Source: Mycolicibacterium frederiksbergense (GTDB lineage: Bacteria; Actinomycetota; Actinomycetes; Mycobacteriales; Mycobacteriaceae). From it: 64,000 bases of DNA. The position numbers were made by a program, and so were the translations under genes. The stretch spans positions 682,001-746,000 of the forward strand of contig NZ_JARXVE010000002.1 of the NCBI RefSeq assembly GCF_029893345.1, read 5' to 3'. The notes below the pieces were generated by a model. It saw only the letters and a list, made by a program, of their open reading frames with translations. It did not search any database and had not been told where the DNA came from. Shown piece after piece: positions 31,609 to 39,167 of this stretch (within the stretch, counting starts at the first letter, position 1; every line of letters starts with the position of its first letter).

Positions 31609-31899
31609 TTGTCGCTGTTCTTCGAAATCCTGGGTTTTGCGCTGTTCATCTTCTGGCTGCTGCTCATCGCGCGCGTGGTCGTCGAGTTCATCCGTTCGTT
31701 CAGCCGGGACTGGCATCCCAAGGGGCTGACGGTGGTGGTGCTCGAGGTGATCATGACGGTCACCGATCCGCCGGTAAAGCTGTTGCGCCGGATTATTCCC
31801 CAGCTCACGATAGGCGCCGTGCGCTTCGATCTGTCGATCATGGTGTTGCTCCTGGCGGCGTTCATCGGGATGCAACTGGCCTTCAACGCGGCGCTGTAG
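31609..31899 (+). CDS. YggT-family membrane protein
   Basis: A 96-residue protein with two hydrophobic hairpins (FFEILGFALFIFWLLLIARVVVEF and FDLSIMVLLLAAFIGMQLAF) around the conserved IPQLTIGAVRFDLS motif; counterpart of Rv2146c. TTG 31609 is preferred to GTG 31594: GAGG lies ten bases upstream (31596-31599), and the resulting length equals that of M. tuberculosis Rv2146c as I recall it. YggT proteins commonly sit between sepF and divIVA and are thought to assist division or envelope stress, but the role is not established. Confidence 0.85.
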   Translation: MSLFFEILGFALFIFWLLLIARVVVEFIRSFSRDWHPKGLTVVVLEVIMTVTDPPVKLLRRIIPQLTIGAVRFDLSIMVLLLAAFIGMQLAFNAAL

Positions 31900-32059
31900 G
31901 ACGCGGGCGGCAGCGGGTGGTGCGGGTTCGCCGCGGCGTTTGCTCGGCAGGTCCACATATGGGTAAGAAGATTGAAATTAGCTCTTAAAAATAGACCTCT
32001 ACTGCAACCGCCGGGTCTGGTGTGACAGGATGGACTCCCGTTGCGTTCTAGCAAGGCTC

Positions 32060-32065
32060 TACACT
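32060..32065 (+). promoter_or_regulatory. Candidate -10 element (TACACT) for wag31
   Basis: TACACT fits TANNNT and lies in the A+T-richer 208-nt gap 31900-32107. A start near 32072 would leave a leader of about 36 nt containing the AAGGGGGCAGG ribosome-binding site. The -35 region is not recognisable. A second A+T-rich stretch around 31970-32005 might hold another promoter. Confidence 0.35.
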
Positions 32066-32107
32066 TTTGAAATCCATTGACGGTCCAAGACTTCAAGGGG
32101 GCAGGCA

Positions 32108-32923
32108 ATGCCGCTCACACCAGCGGACGTCCACAACGTCGCGTTCAGCAAGCCGCCGATAGGCAAGCGTGGCTACAACGAAGACGAGGTCGACGCCTTC
32201 CTCGATCTGGTTGAAAACGAGCTGACCCGGCTCATCGAGGAAAACGCCGACCTGCGGCAGCGGGTGTCCGAGCTCGATCAAGAGCTGGCCTCGGCGCGGT
32301 CCGGCGGTGGTGGCGCCAAGTCCATCCCGCTCTACGAGCCGGAGCCCGAGCCGGTGGCGCCGCCCCAGCCGGTGTACGAGGCCCCGCCTGTGGCGCCCGT
32401 AGTGGCTGCCGCGCCGCCCAGCGAGGACACCGCGGTGCGTGCCGCGCGCGTGCTCAGCCTGGCTCAGGACACCGCGGATCGCCTGACCTCCACCGCCAAG
32501 GTCGAGTCGGACAAGCTGCTGTCGGATGCTCGCGCCCAGGCCGACGCCATGGTCAGTGACGCCCGCAAGACCGCCGAGACCACGGTGTCGGATGCCCGGC
32601 AGCGCGCCGACGCCATGCTGGCCGATGCGCAGACTCGCTCGGAGACCCAGCTGCGTCAGGCTCAGGAGAAGGCCGATGCCCTGCAGGCCGACGCCGAGCG
32701 CAAGCACTCCGAGATCATGGGCACGATCAACCAGCAGCGCACGGTTCTCGAAGGCCGGCTGGAGCAGCTACGCACGTTCGAACGTGAATACCGGACCAGG
32801 CTGAAGACTTACCTCGAGTCCCAGCTCGAGGAGCTCGGCCAGCGCGGTTCGGCCGCACCGGTGGATTCCAGCGCCAGCAACGATTCGGGCGGTTTCAGCC
32901 AGTTCAACCGGGGCAACAACTAA
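32108..32923 (+). CDS. wag31: Polar growth protein Wag31 (DivIVA)
   Basis: A 271-residue coiled-coil scaffold that marks growing poles and recruits the elongation machinery. The N-terminal membrane-curvature domain reads [37 protein letters not shown] Pro-rich linker (residues 75-105) follows, then an Ala/Asp-rich coiled coil with repeats of the DARxxADAM type, and a C-terminal domain ending in a Ser/Asn-rich tail. M. tuberculosis Wag31 is phosphorylated by PknA. It has its own leader and is followed by a hairpin. Confidence 0.97.
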   Translation: MPLTPADVHNVAFSKPPIGKRGYNEDEVDAFLDLVENELTRLIEENADLRQRVSELDQELASARSGGGGAKSIPLYEPEPEPVAPPQPVYEAPPVAPVVAAAPPSEDTAVRAARVLSLAQDTADRLTSTAKVESDKLLSDARAQADAMVSDARKTAETTVSDARQRADAMLADAQTRSETQLRQAQEKADALQADAERKHSEIMGTINQQRTVLEGRLEQLRTFEREYRTRLKTYLESQLEELGQRGSAAPVDSSASNDSGGFSQFNRGNN

Positions 32924-32960
32924 CCCTGTGAGGACTGACTTCGGTCGCAGAGTCGCGAAC

Positions 32961-32979
32961 TGGCCCGATTTTCGGGCCA
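32961..32979 (+). terminator. Hairpin downstream of wag31
   Basis: A perfect 8-bp inverted repeat, TGGCCCGA / TCGGGCCA, with a TTT loop, 38 bases after the wag31 stop. No T tract follows, so it is either a weak terminator of a kind often seen in mycobacteria or an mRNA end-stabilising hairpin. Confidence 0.45.
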
Positions 32980-32998
32980 CCACACCTAGGGTTGAATG

Positions 32999-33370
32999 AT
33001 GCTGATCATTGCGCTCGTGCTTGCTGTTATCGGCCTGGCCGCGCTGGTGACCGCGGTGGTCACCAGTAACGAATTGATCGCCTGGGTCTGTATCGGTGCC
33101 AGCGTGATCGGCGTGGTGCTGCTGATCGTCGACGCACTGCGGGAACGCTCGCGTGGTGCGAAGACCGGCGACACGGCGCCGGCAGACGCCGGCGGTGCCG
33201 ATGTTGCACAGGTGGTCGACACGGCCGACGAGCCGGTGGATTATCCCGATGAACCGGTCGCCGAGCCCCAGATCGATGGCAACGATGTCAGCGATGAGGT
33301 GTACCCGGCCGACGCTGACGCCGATGCCGACGCCGCCCCGGTCGAATCCTCCGAGGAACACAAGAACTAA
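32999..33370 (+). CDS. Small membrane protein with acidic tail (Rv2144c-like)
   Basis: A 123-residue protein with two membrane helices (MLIIALVLAVIGLAALVTAVVTS and LIAWVCIGASVIGVVLLIVDAL) and a cytoplasmic tail rich in Asp, Glu, Ala and Pro (DADADADAAPVE). Counterpart of Rv2144c; function unknown. Of two adjacent ATGs (32996, 32999), the second is chosen because it lies exactly six bases after TAGGGT (32987-32992), the leaderless arrangement. Its TAA overlaps the stop codon of the phosphoribosyltransferase on the other strand. Confidence 0.75.
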   Translation: MLIIALVLAVIGLAALVTAVVTSNELIAWVCIGASVIGVVLLIVDALRERSRGAKTGDTAPADAGGADVAQVVDTADEPVDYPDEPVAEPQIDGNDVSDEVYPADADADADAAPVESSEEHKN

Positions 33371-34059
33371 TCCGCGGTCGGCTCCGTCGTGGGCGCCGTA
33401 GTGGGTTCGGCCAGCAGACGACGGACCTCGTCGTCGCTGACCTGGTGGAAATCCACGAACGCCTGACCCACCGCTTCGAACTGCGGCGGAGTGCTGGCAC
33501 ATACCACCTCGTCGGCCTCGTCGGTTAGGTGGCGGCTCACCGACACCGGTCCGACCGGTACGGCGACCACGACCCGTCGCGCGGCCCGTACGGCCCGCAC
33601 GGCGGCGAGCATGCTGGCGCCGGTGGCGATTCCGTCGTCCACCAGGATCACCGTTCGGCCCGTGACGTCGAGAGCTGGGCGTCCACCGCGATAGGCCTGC
33701 TCGCGGCGGACGACCTCGGCGGTCTCGCGCCGGATCGCCTCGACGAGGGTGTCCTCGTCGATGCCAAGGCGATTCACCAGAGAGTCGTTGACCACCAAGC
33801 CACCACCGGCGGCCACGGCACCCATGGCCAGCTCTTGCCACTGGGGCACTCCGAGCTTGCGCACGACGAAGACATCAAGCGGCGCGTGCAGGTATGACGC
33901 GACTTCCCAGGCGATGGGCACTCCGCCGCGGGCCAGGCCCAGTACGAGCAGATCAGGTTGACCCCGATAGGACACCAGCCGTTCAGCCAGGACCTGGCCG
34001 GCCTCGCGGCGGTCCTGATATAGGCGTTCGGTGCCCTGTCGCAGGCTCCAGGCGTTCAT
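33367..34059 (-). CDS. Phosphoribosyltransferase-domain protein (Rv2143-like)
   Basis: A 230-residue type I PRTase-fold protein. The PRPP-binding motif VILVDDGIATGASM lies near residue 137, and the N-terminal half contains the LVLGLARGGVPIAWEVASYL flexible-loop region common to this group. Such proteins are often annotated as erythromycin esterase-like or dienelactone-hydrolase-associated PRTases, but their true substrate is not known. A Thr/Pro/Glu-rich tail (EPTTAPTTEPTAD) ends the protein. Counterpart of Rv2143. Confidence 0.8.
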   Translation of the reverse strand: MNAWSLRQGTERLYQDRREAGQVLAERLVSYRGQPDLLVLGLARGGVPIAWEVASYLHAPLDVFVVRKLGVPQWQELAMGAVAAGGGLVVNDSLVNRLGIDEDTLVEAIRRETAEVVRREQAYRGGRPALDVTGRTVILVDDGIATGASMLAAVRAVRAARRVVVAVPVGPVSVSRHLTDEADEVVCASTPPQFEAVGQAFVDFHQVSDDEVRRLLAEPTTAPTTEPTAD

Positions 34060-34110
34060 CAGCGGTGGCCGGCTGTCGGGTAGCTTTGGCCGGCTGTTTT
34101 CAGCCTACGT

Positions 34111-34827
34111 CTATGGTGCTGCCCGGACCACCCCGGTCAGGAAACCGCGGACCAGAACGCGCAGGCGCTCCGCCGCGCTGTCTACGAATTCCTTTGTCTG
34201 CAAACGTAATTCGTCGTGGCTGCGGCCGAGCCCGGCGGCCTCGCGGTCGCGGTCGTCGGCCAGCCAGGTCTCCAGTAGGTCTGCATCGAGTTCTGGGTGA
34301 AACTGCAGGGCCAACGCCGAGCCCAGCACGAAGGCCTGCGACGCGTTCGCGGTCCGGGCGATCTCGGTAGCGCCCGGCGGAATCGTCCACCGATCGAAAT
34401 GCCACTGGAACCACCGGCCACTCGGAATCAACCGCTCGTCGTCGGTGTCTACCTGGTACCAGCCGATCTCGGGGACGGGCGATCTGCTGACCGACCCGCC
34501 GAAGGTCTGCGCGATCAACTGGCCGCCGAAACACACGCCGAGTACGCCGACTCCAGCCTCGACGGCCCGGCGCACCATCGCCATCTCGGCTCCGACCCAG
34601 GTATTCCGCAGGGCGTCGTCGTAGACCGACCAGCGGGCGCCCAGTGGCACGATCACGTCGTAGTCGGTCGGGTCGGGGAAGTTCACCTCGCCGGCCGGGG
34701 TGTCGACCCGTTCGGGAGCCACGACTCCGAATGTGTCGATGTCGAATCCGCAGTCGGTGAATGCGTCGCCCAGCATGGCCTCGGTGGCCATGTGCTCGTT
34801 GTGCAGGAACAGAACTTTCGGTGTCAC
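34111..34827 (-). CDS. Class I glutamine amidotransferase (GMP synthase-like)
   Basis: A 238-residue single-domain amidotransferase with the catalytic triad visible: the nucleophile Cys in GVLGVCFGGQLIAQ, His in LALQFHPELDADLL, and the Glu two residues later (HPE). It resembles stand-alone GATases annotated as GMP synthase-like rather than GuaA itself, since no ATP-PPase domain is present. The substrate is unknown. GTG 34827 is preferred to a longer frame because VTPKVLFLHNEHM is a typical N-terminus. I do not recall an equivalent at this place in M. tuberculosis. Confidence 0.8.
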   Translation of the reverse strand: MTPKVLFLHNEHMATEAMLGDAFTDCGFDIDTFGVVAPERVDTPAGEVNFPDPTDYDVIVPLGARWSVYDDALRNTWVGAEMAMVRRAVEAGVGVLGVCFGGQLIAQTFGGSVSRSPVPEIGWYQVDTDDERLIPSGRWFQWHFDRWTIPPGATEIARTANASQAFVLGSALALQFHPELDADLLETWLADDRDREAAGLGRSHDELRLQTKEFVDSAAERLRVLVRGFLTGVVRAAP

Positions 34828-35112
34828 GCCGCCATTATTTCGGTACCGCCGCCACCGCCGCACTTCAGGTCCAGATTATGGACCTTCAGGCCGCTTCGAA
34901 GGTCACCGGCAGCGTATGCCGGATGTGCCCTTCGGTGATGAGATCGGGTGTCACACAGTCGAATCGAGTACCCCGACCGGGAGGCGGAATCGCGCAGGGT
35001 CCGGTTTGGCGCCATCTGCTCACTGGGTGGCCGCCCGGCCGGTGAGGATCAGTTTTCGTGGCGATAACGTCGCCGGAAAAATCCCACAACACCGCCACCA
35101 CACGATAGGGGC

Positions 35113-38100
35113 ATGGCGACACAGCGAACCGCGTGCTCGTACTGCGGGGTGGGGTGCGGCATCGAGATCACCACCGGGGACGATGCCGGTCGCACCGTGA
35201 TCACCCGGGTCAGCGGAGACAAGCTGCACCCCGCCAACTTCGGCCGGCTGTGCACCAAAGGGGCGATGCACGCCGAGCTGATGGCCGCCGATAACGACCG
35301 GATGGCGTCTGCACTGCTGCGCCCCACCCGCGAGGACGAACTGCTGCCGACACCGGTCGACGATGCCGTCGCCGAGGCCGGACGCCGGCTGCGGGCCATC
35401 GTCGATGAGCATGGCCCGGATGCCGTCGCCCTCTACGTGTCCGGCCAGATGTCCCTGGAGGCGCAGTACTTGGCCACCAAGCTGGCCAAGGGTTTTCTGC
35501 GCACTGTGCACATCGAATCGAATTCGCGATTGTGCATGGCCAGTGCGGGTACCGGATTCAAACAGTCGCTGGGGGCGGACGGGCCGCCGGGGTCTTACGC
35601 CGACATCGACCGGACCGACCTGTTCTTCGTCATCGGTGCGAATATGGCCGATTGCCATCCGATCCTGTTCCTGCGGATGGCCGACCGGCTCAGGGCCGGG
35701 GCCAAGTTGATCGTGGTGGACCCGCGCCGCACCGCAACCGCTGAGCGTGCCGATCTGTTCCTGCAGATCAAACCCGGTACCGATCTGGCGTTGCTCAACG
35801 GCCTGCTGCACCTGCTGGTCGAGGATGGTGCCATCGATCACGAGTTCATCGCCGAGCACACCGAAGGGTGGCCCGTCGTACTGGAACTTCTAGCCGACTA
35901 TCCGCCGGCTCGGGTCGCCGAGATCACCGGTATCGACGAAGCCGACATCCGCACGGCCGCTTCGATGATCGCCGCGGCCGGGGAGTGGATGAGCTGCTGG
36001 ACGATGGGGCTCAACCAGAGCACGCACGGCACCTGGAACACCAACGCCATCTGCAACCTGCACCTGGCCACCGGGGCAATCTGCCGACCGGGCAGTGGTC
36101 CGATGTCGTTGACCGGCCAGCCCAATGCGATGGGCGGCCGCGAAATGGGTTACATGGGACCGGGTCTGCCGGGTCAACGGACGGTGCTCTCGGCTGATGA
36201 CCGTGCGTTCGTGGAAGCCCAGTGGGGGATTGAGCCTGGCGCCATCCGCTCCGAGGTGGGCCCAGGTACGGTCGGCATGTTCGACCAGATGGCCCAGGGG
36301 CTGATCAAGGCCTGCTGGATCATCTGTACGAATCCCGTTGCCAGTGTGGCCAACCGCAAGACGGTGATCAACGGGCTGGAGTCCGCCGAGTTGGTCATCG
36401 CCCAGGATGCCTACCGCTGCACGGCCACCAATCATTACGCCGATATCGTGCTGCCCGCGGCGTTGTGGGCCGAATCCGAAGGCGTGATGGTCAACTCGGA
36501 GCGCACCCTGACGCTGCTGTCCCGGTCGGTTCCGCCGGTCGGACAGGCCCGGCCGGATTGGCAGCTGATCTGCCAGGTGGCGGCTCATCTGGGATTCGCC
36601 GAACACTTCAGTTACCAGTCGGCAGAAGAGGTTTTCCAGGAGATCCGCCGGTTCGCCAATCCGAAGACCGGTTATGACCTGCGCGGCGCCAGCTATGAGC
36701 GGTTGCGCCGCACGCCGTTGCAGTGGCCGTGCCCGCCGGCCGACGCCCCTGGCGGCCACGACGACCGGCACCCCATCCGCTACCTGAACGACGGAGTCAG
36801 TCAGGACCTGTACGTCGACGCCGACGGGCACCGGCCCAGGCTGGCTTTCGCCACGCCCTCGCGGCGGGCGGTGTTTCTGGCCCGGCCGCATATGGATGCC
36901 GCGGAGTTGCCCGATGACGACTACCCGATGGTGCTCAATACCGGCCGGCTGCAACACCAATGGCACACCATGACCAAGACCGGCAAGGTCGAGCAGCTCA
37001 ACAAGCTCAATCCGGCGCCGTTCGTCGAGGTGCACCCGTTGGACGCGCTTGATCTGGGTATCGTCGCCGGGCAGCCGGTCGAGCTGGCGTCTCGCCGGGG
37101 CCGTGCCGTACTGCCGGCCGTGCTGTCGGACCGGGTTCGGCCCGGAAATTGCTTTGCGCCGTTTCACTGGAACGACGAACACGGCGAGTACCTCACGGTC
37201 AATGCGGTCACCAACGATGCCGTCGATCAGGATTCGCTGCAGCCGGAATTCAAGGTGTGCGCGGTGAGCTTGCGTCCCGCCCGGTCGGTCGACGGCGCGC
37301 CGGCGCTGCATCCGCTGGCGGTCGAGCTGGGGGTTGGCGCAGCGCTCAAGCCGGCCCTGAGCGAGGACGAGAAGACCTATCTGGCTGGGTTTTTCACCGG
37401 GCTTCCCGATGATCCCACCGGCGTTCCGGTGCTGCCGGAGTCGGCGCCGATCGGCGCCCGGGCGCGACTGTGGGTGGACGGGGTGCTGGCCGGGCGCTAT
37501 TCGCGGGCCGGCCGCGCTCAGCCGTCGGCACCGGCCGGGCCGCTGGTGTTGTGGGCGTCGCAGACCGGCACCGCCGAAGAGTTCGCGGTCCGGCTGGCCG
37601 GCCGGATCGCCGGTGCGGCCCCGGTCAACATGAACGATGTTGCGCTCGATGACCTTGCGGCCGCGCGGGATGTCCTGGTGGTCACCAGCACGTTCGGCGA
37701 TGGCGGCCCACCGGATAACGGGTCCGACTTCTGGAGCCGGCTGCAGGCATCGGATGCGCCCCAGCTGCACGGAATACGCTATGCGGTGCTCGGTATCGGT
37801 GACAGGGCCTACGACAACTTTTGCGGGCATGCCAAATCCCTGGACAGCAGGCTGGCCGACCTGGGCGCCACCAAGCTGCTCGACCGTGTCGAGTGCGAGG
37901 CCGGTGACGACAAGCCGCTGCAACGGTGGGCCGATGCGGTGACCGAATTGTTCACCGCCGAGGCGTTGGTCCCGGCGGTCGGGGGCGGCACCGTCACTCC
38001 CACTGTCGCTCCCACTGGCGCTCGCACCGTGATTCGCACCGCGCCTGACGAATTCACCAGGGCCAAGCCGATTCTGGCCACGCTGGCACGCAACGAAATC

Positions 38101-39159
38101 CTCACTGCGCCCAGGTCGGCGAAGGAGGTGCGCCAGTTCGGCTTCGACATCTCCGATTACGACGTCGGTTATGCGGTTGGCGACTCCCTGGGTGTGTATG
38201 CCAGCAACGATCCGGCGGTCGTCGACGCCTGGTTGGCGGCCACCGCACTCAATCCGGACGCCGTCATCGAGGTCGACGGCACCGAGCAATCTCTGCGTGA
38301 CGCCGTCATGTCGAGCTACGACATCTGCCGGGTGACCCCGGACCTGTTGCGGTTTGTCGCGGATCACTGCACCGATCGTTCTGCGGCCAACATCCTGCGC
38401 GGTTCCGTTGAGCGGCACCGCAATTGGCTGAGAAGCCGCAATGGACTCGACATCGTCTCCGAGTTCGCGGTGCGGGCCGAACCCGAACAGTGGCAAGAGG
38501 CTCTGGTCCGGCTGACCCCGCGCAACTATTCCATCTCGTCGAGTCCGCTGGTCAGTCCACACGAGATACAGCTGACCGTGTCGGTGCTGCGCTATCGCGG
38601 GACCGGCGGTGCGGCGCGGGGCGGGGTGTGCTCGACGTTCCTGGCCGACCGGGCCGCCGCCGCGCCGGTGTTCCTGCAACGCTCACCGCATTTCCGCCCA
38701 CCCGCGGACGCCGCCACACCGATGATCATGGTCGGTCCGGGCACCGGCATCGCCCCGTTCCGCGGATTCCTGCAGGAGCGCCGCGCGCTGGGGCACAGCG
38801 GTCGCAACTGGTTGTTCTTCGGCGATCAGCACCGCGCCGCGAACTTCTACTATCGCGACGACCTGGAGGGCATGGTCGGCGACGGTTCTTTGAGCCGGCT
38901 GGATCTGGCGTTCTCCCGCGATCAGGCCGACCGGGTATACGTGCAGCACAAGATGCTCGACTACGGGGCCGACGTATGGCGCTGGCTGGACGACGGGGCG
39001 CATTTCTACGTCTGTGGCGACGCCAGTCGGATGGCCAAGGGGGTCGACACCGCGCTGAGTGCGATCCTGCGGACTCACGGCGGGATGTCCGAGGATGCCG
39101 CACGCGACTACAAGCGCGAACTGGTAGCCGAGAAGCGGTATGTGCGCGATGTGTACTGA
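35113..39159 (+). CDS. Assimilatory nitrate reductase fused to a sulfite-reductase-type flavoreductase
   Basis: A 1348-residue multidomain protein. Residues 1-50 hold a 4Fe-4S site (Cys8, Cys11, Cys15, Cys47). The molybdopterin oxidoreductase domain (about 50-550) and the dinucleotide-binding domain (about 590-720, VLNTGRLQHQWHTMTKTGK) follow. From about residue 811 comes a flavodoxin-like FMN domain (SQTGTAEEFA), then a CysJ-like FAD/NADPH module (RNYSISSSP; GPGTGIAPFRGFLQERR near 1208; YKRELVAEKRYVRDVY at the end). NADPH electrons could thus reach nitrate within one chain. The M. smegmatis counterpart (MSMEG_4206, named NasN as I recall) was studied as a nitrate reductase. The gap 34828-35112 upstream shows no clear gene. 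Confidence 0.92.
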   Translation: MATQRTACSYCGVGCGIEITTGDDAGRTVITRVSGDKLHPANFGRLCTKGAMHAELMAADNDRMASALLRPTREDELLPTPVDDAVAEAGRRLRAIVDEHGPDAVALYVSGQMSLEAQYLATKLAKGFLRTVHIESNSRLCMASAGTGFKQSLGADGPPGSYADIDRTDLFFVIGANMADCHPILFLRMADRLRAGAKLIVVDPRRTATAERADLFLQIKPGTDLALLNGLLHLLVEDGAIDHEFIAEHTEGWPVVLELLADYPPARVAEITGIDEADIRTAASMIAAAGEWMSCWTMGLNQSTHGTWNTNAICNLHLATGAICRPGSGPMSLTGQPNAMGGREMGYMGPGLPGQRTVLSADDRAFVEAQWGIEPGAIRSEVGPGTVGMFDQMAQGLIKACWIICTNPVASVANRKTVINGLESAELVIAQDAYRCTATNHYADIVLPAALWAESEGVMVNSERTLTLLSRSVPPVGQARPDWQLICQVAAHLGFAEHFSYQSAEEVFQEIRRFANPKTGYDLRGASYERLRRTPLQWPCPPADAPGGHDDRHPIRYLNDGVSQDLYVDADGHRPRLAFATPSRRAVFLARPHMDAAELPDDDYPMVLNTGRLQHQWHTMTKTGKVEQLNKLNPAPFVEVHPLDALDLGIVAGQPVELASRRGRAVLPAVLSDRVRPGNCFAPFHWNDEHGEYLTVNAVTNDAVDQDSLQPEFKVCAVSLRPARSVDGAPALHPLAVELGVGAALKPALSEDEKTYLAGFFTGLPDDPTGVPVLPESAPIGARARLWVDGVLAGRYSRAGRAQPSAPAGPLVLWASQTGTAEEFAVRLAGRIAGAAPVNMNDVALDDLAAARDVLVVTSTFGDGGPPDNGSDFWSRLQASDAPQLHGIRYAVLGIGDRAYDNFCGHAKSLDSRLADLGATKLLDRVECEAGDDKPLQRWADAVTELFTAEALVPAVGGGTVTPTVAPTGARTVIRTAPDEFTRAKPILATLARNEILTAPRSAKEVRQFGFDISDYDVGYAVGDSLGVYASNDPAVVDAWLAATALNPDAVIEVDGTEQSLRDAVMSSYDICRVTPDLLRFVADHCTDRSAANILRGSVERHRNWLRSRNGLDIVSEFAVRAEPEQWQEALVRLTPRNYSISSSPLVSPHEIQLTVSVLRYRGTGGAARGGVCSTFLADRAAAAPVFLQRSPHFRPPADAATPMIMVGPGTGIAPFRGFLQERRALGHSGRNWLFFGDQHRAANFYYRDDLEGMVGDGSLSRLDLAFSRDQADRVYVQHKMLDYGADVWRWLDDGAHFYVCGDASRMAKGVDTALSAILRTHGGMSEDAARDYKRELVAEKRYVRDVY

Positions 39160-39167
39160 AGCCGTAC

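Noticed and set aside
34886..35122. Minus-strand 78-codon frame between the amidotransferase and the nitrate reductase, possibly a gene remnant
   Set aside because: No recognisable motif, it overlaps the nitrate reductase start, and there is no ribosome-binding site or leaderless -10; kept only as an unexplained gap.
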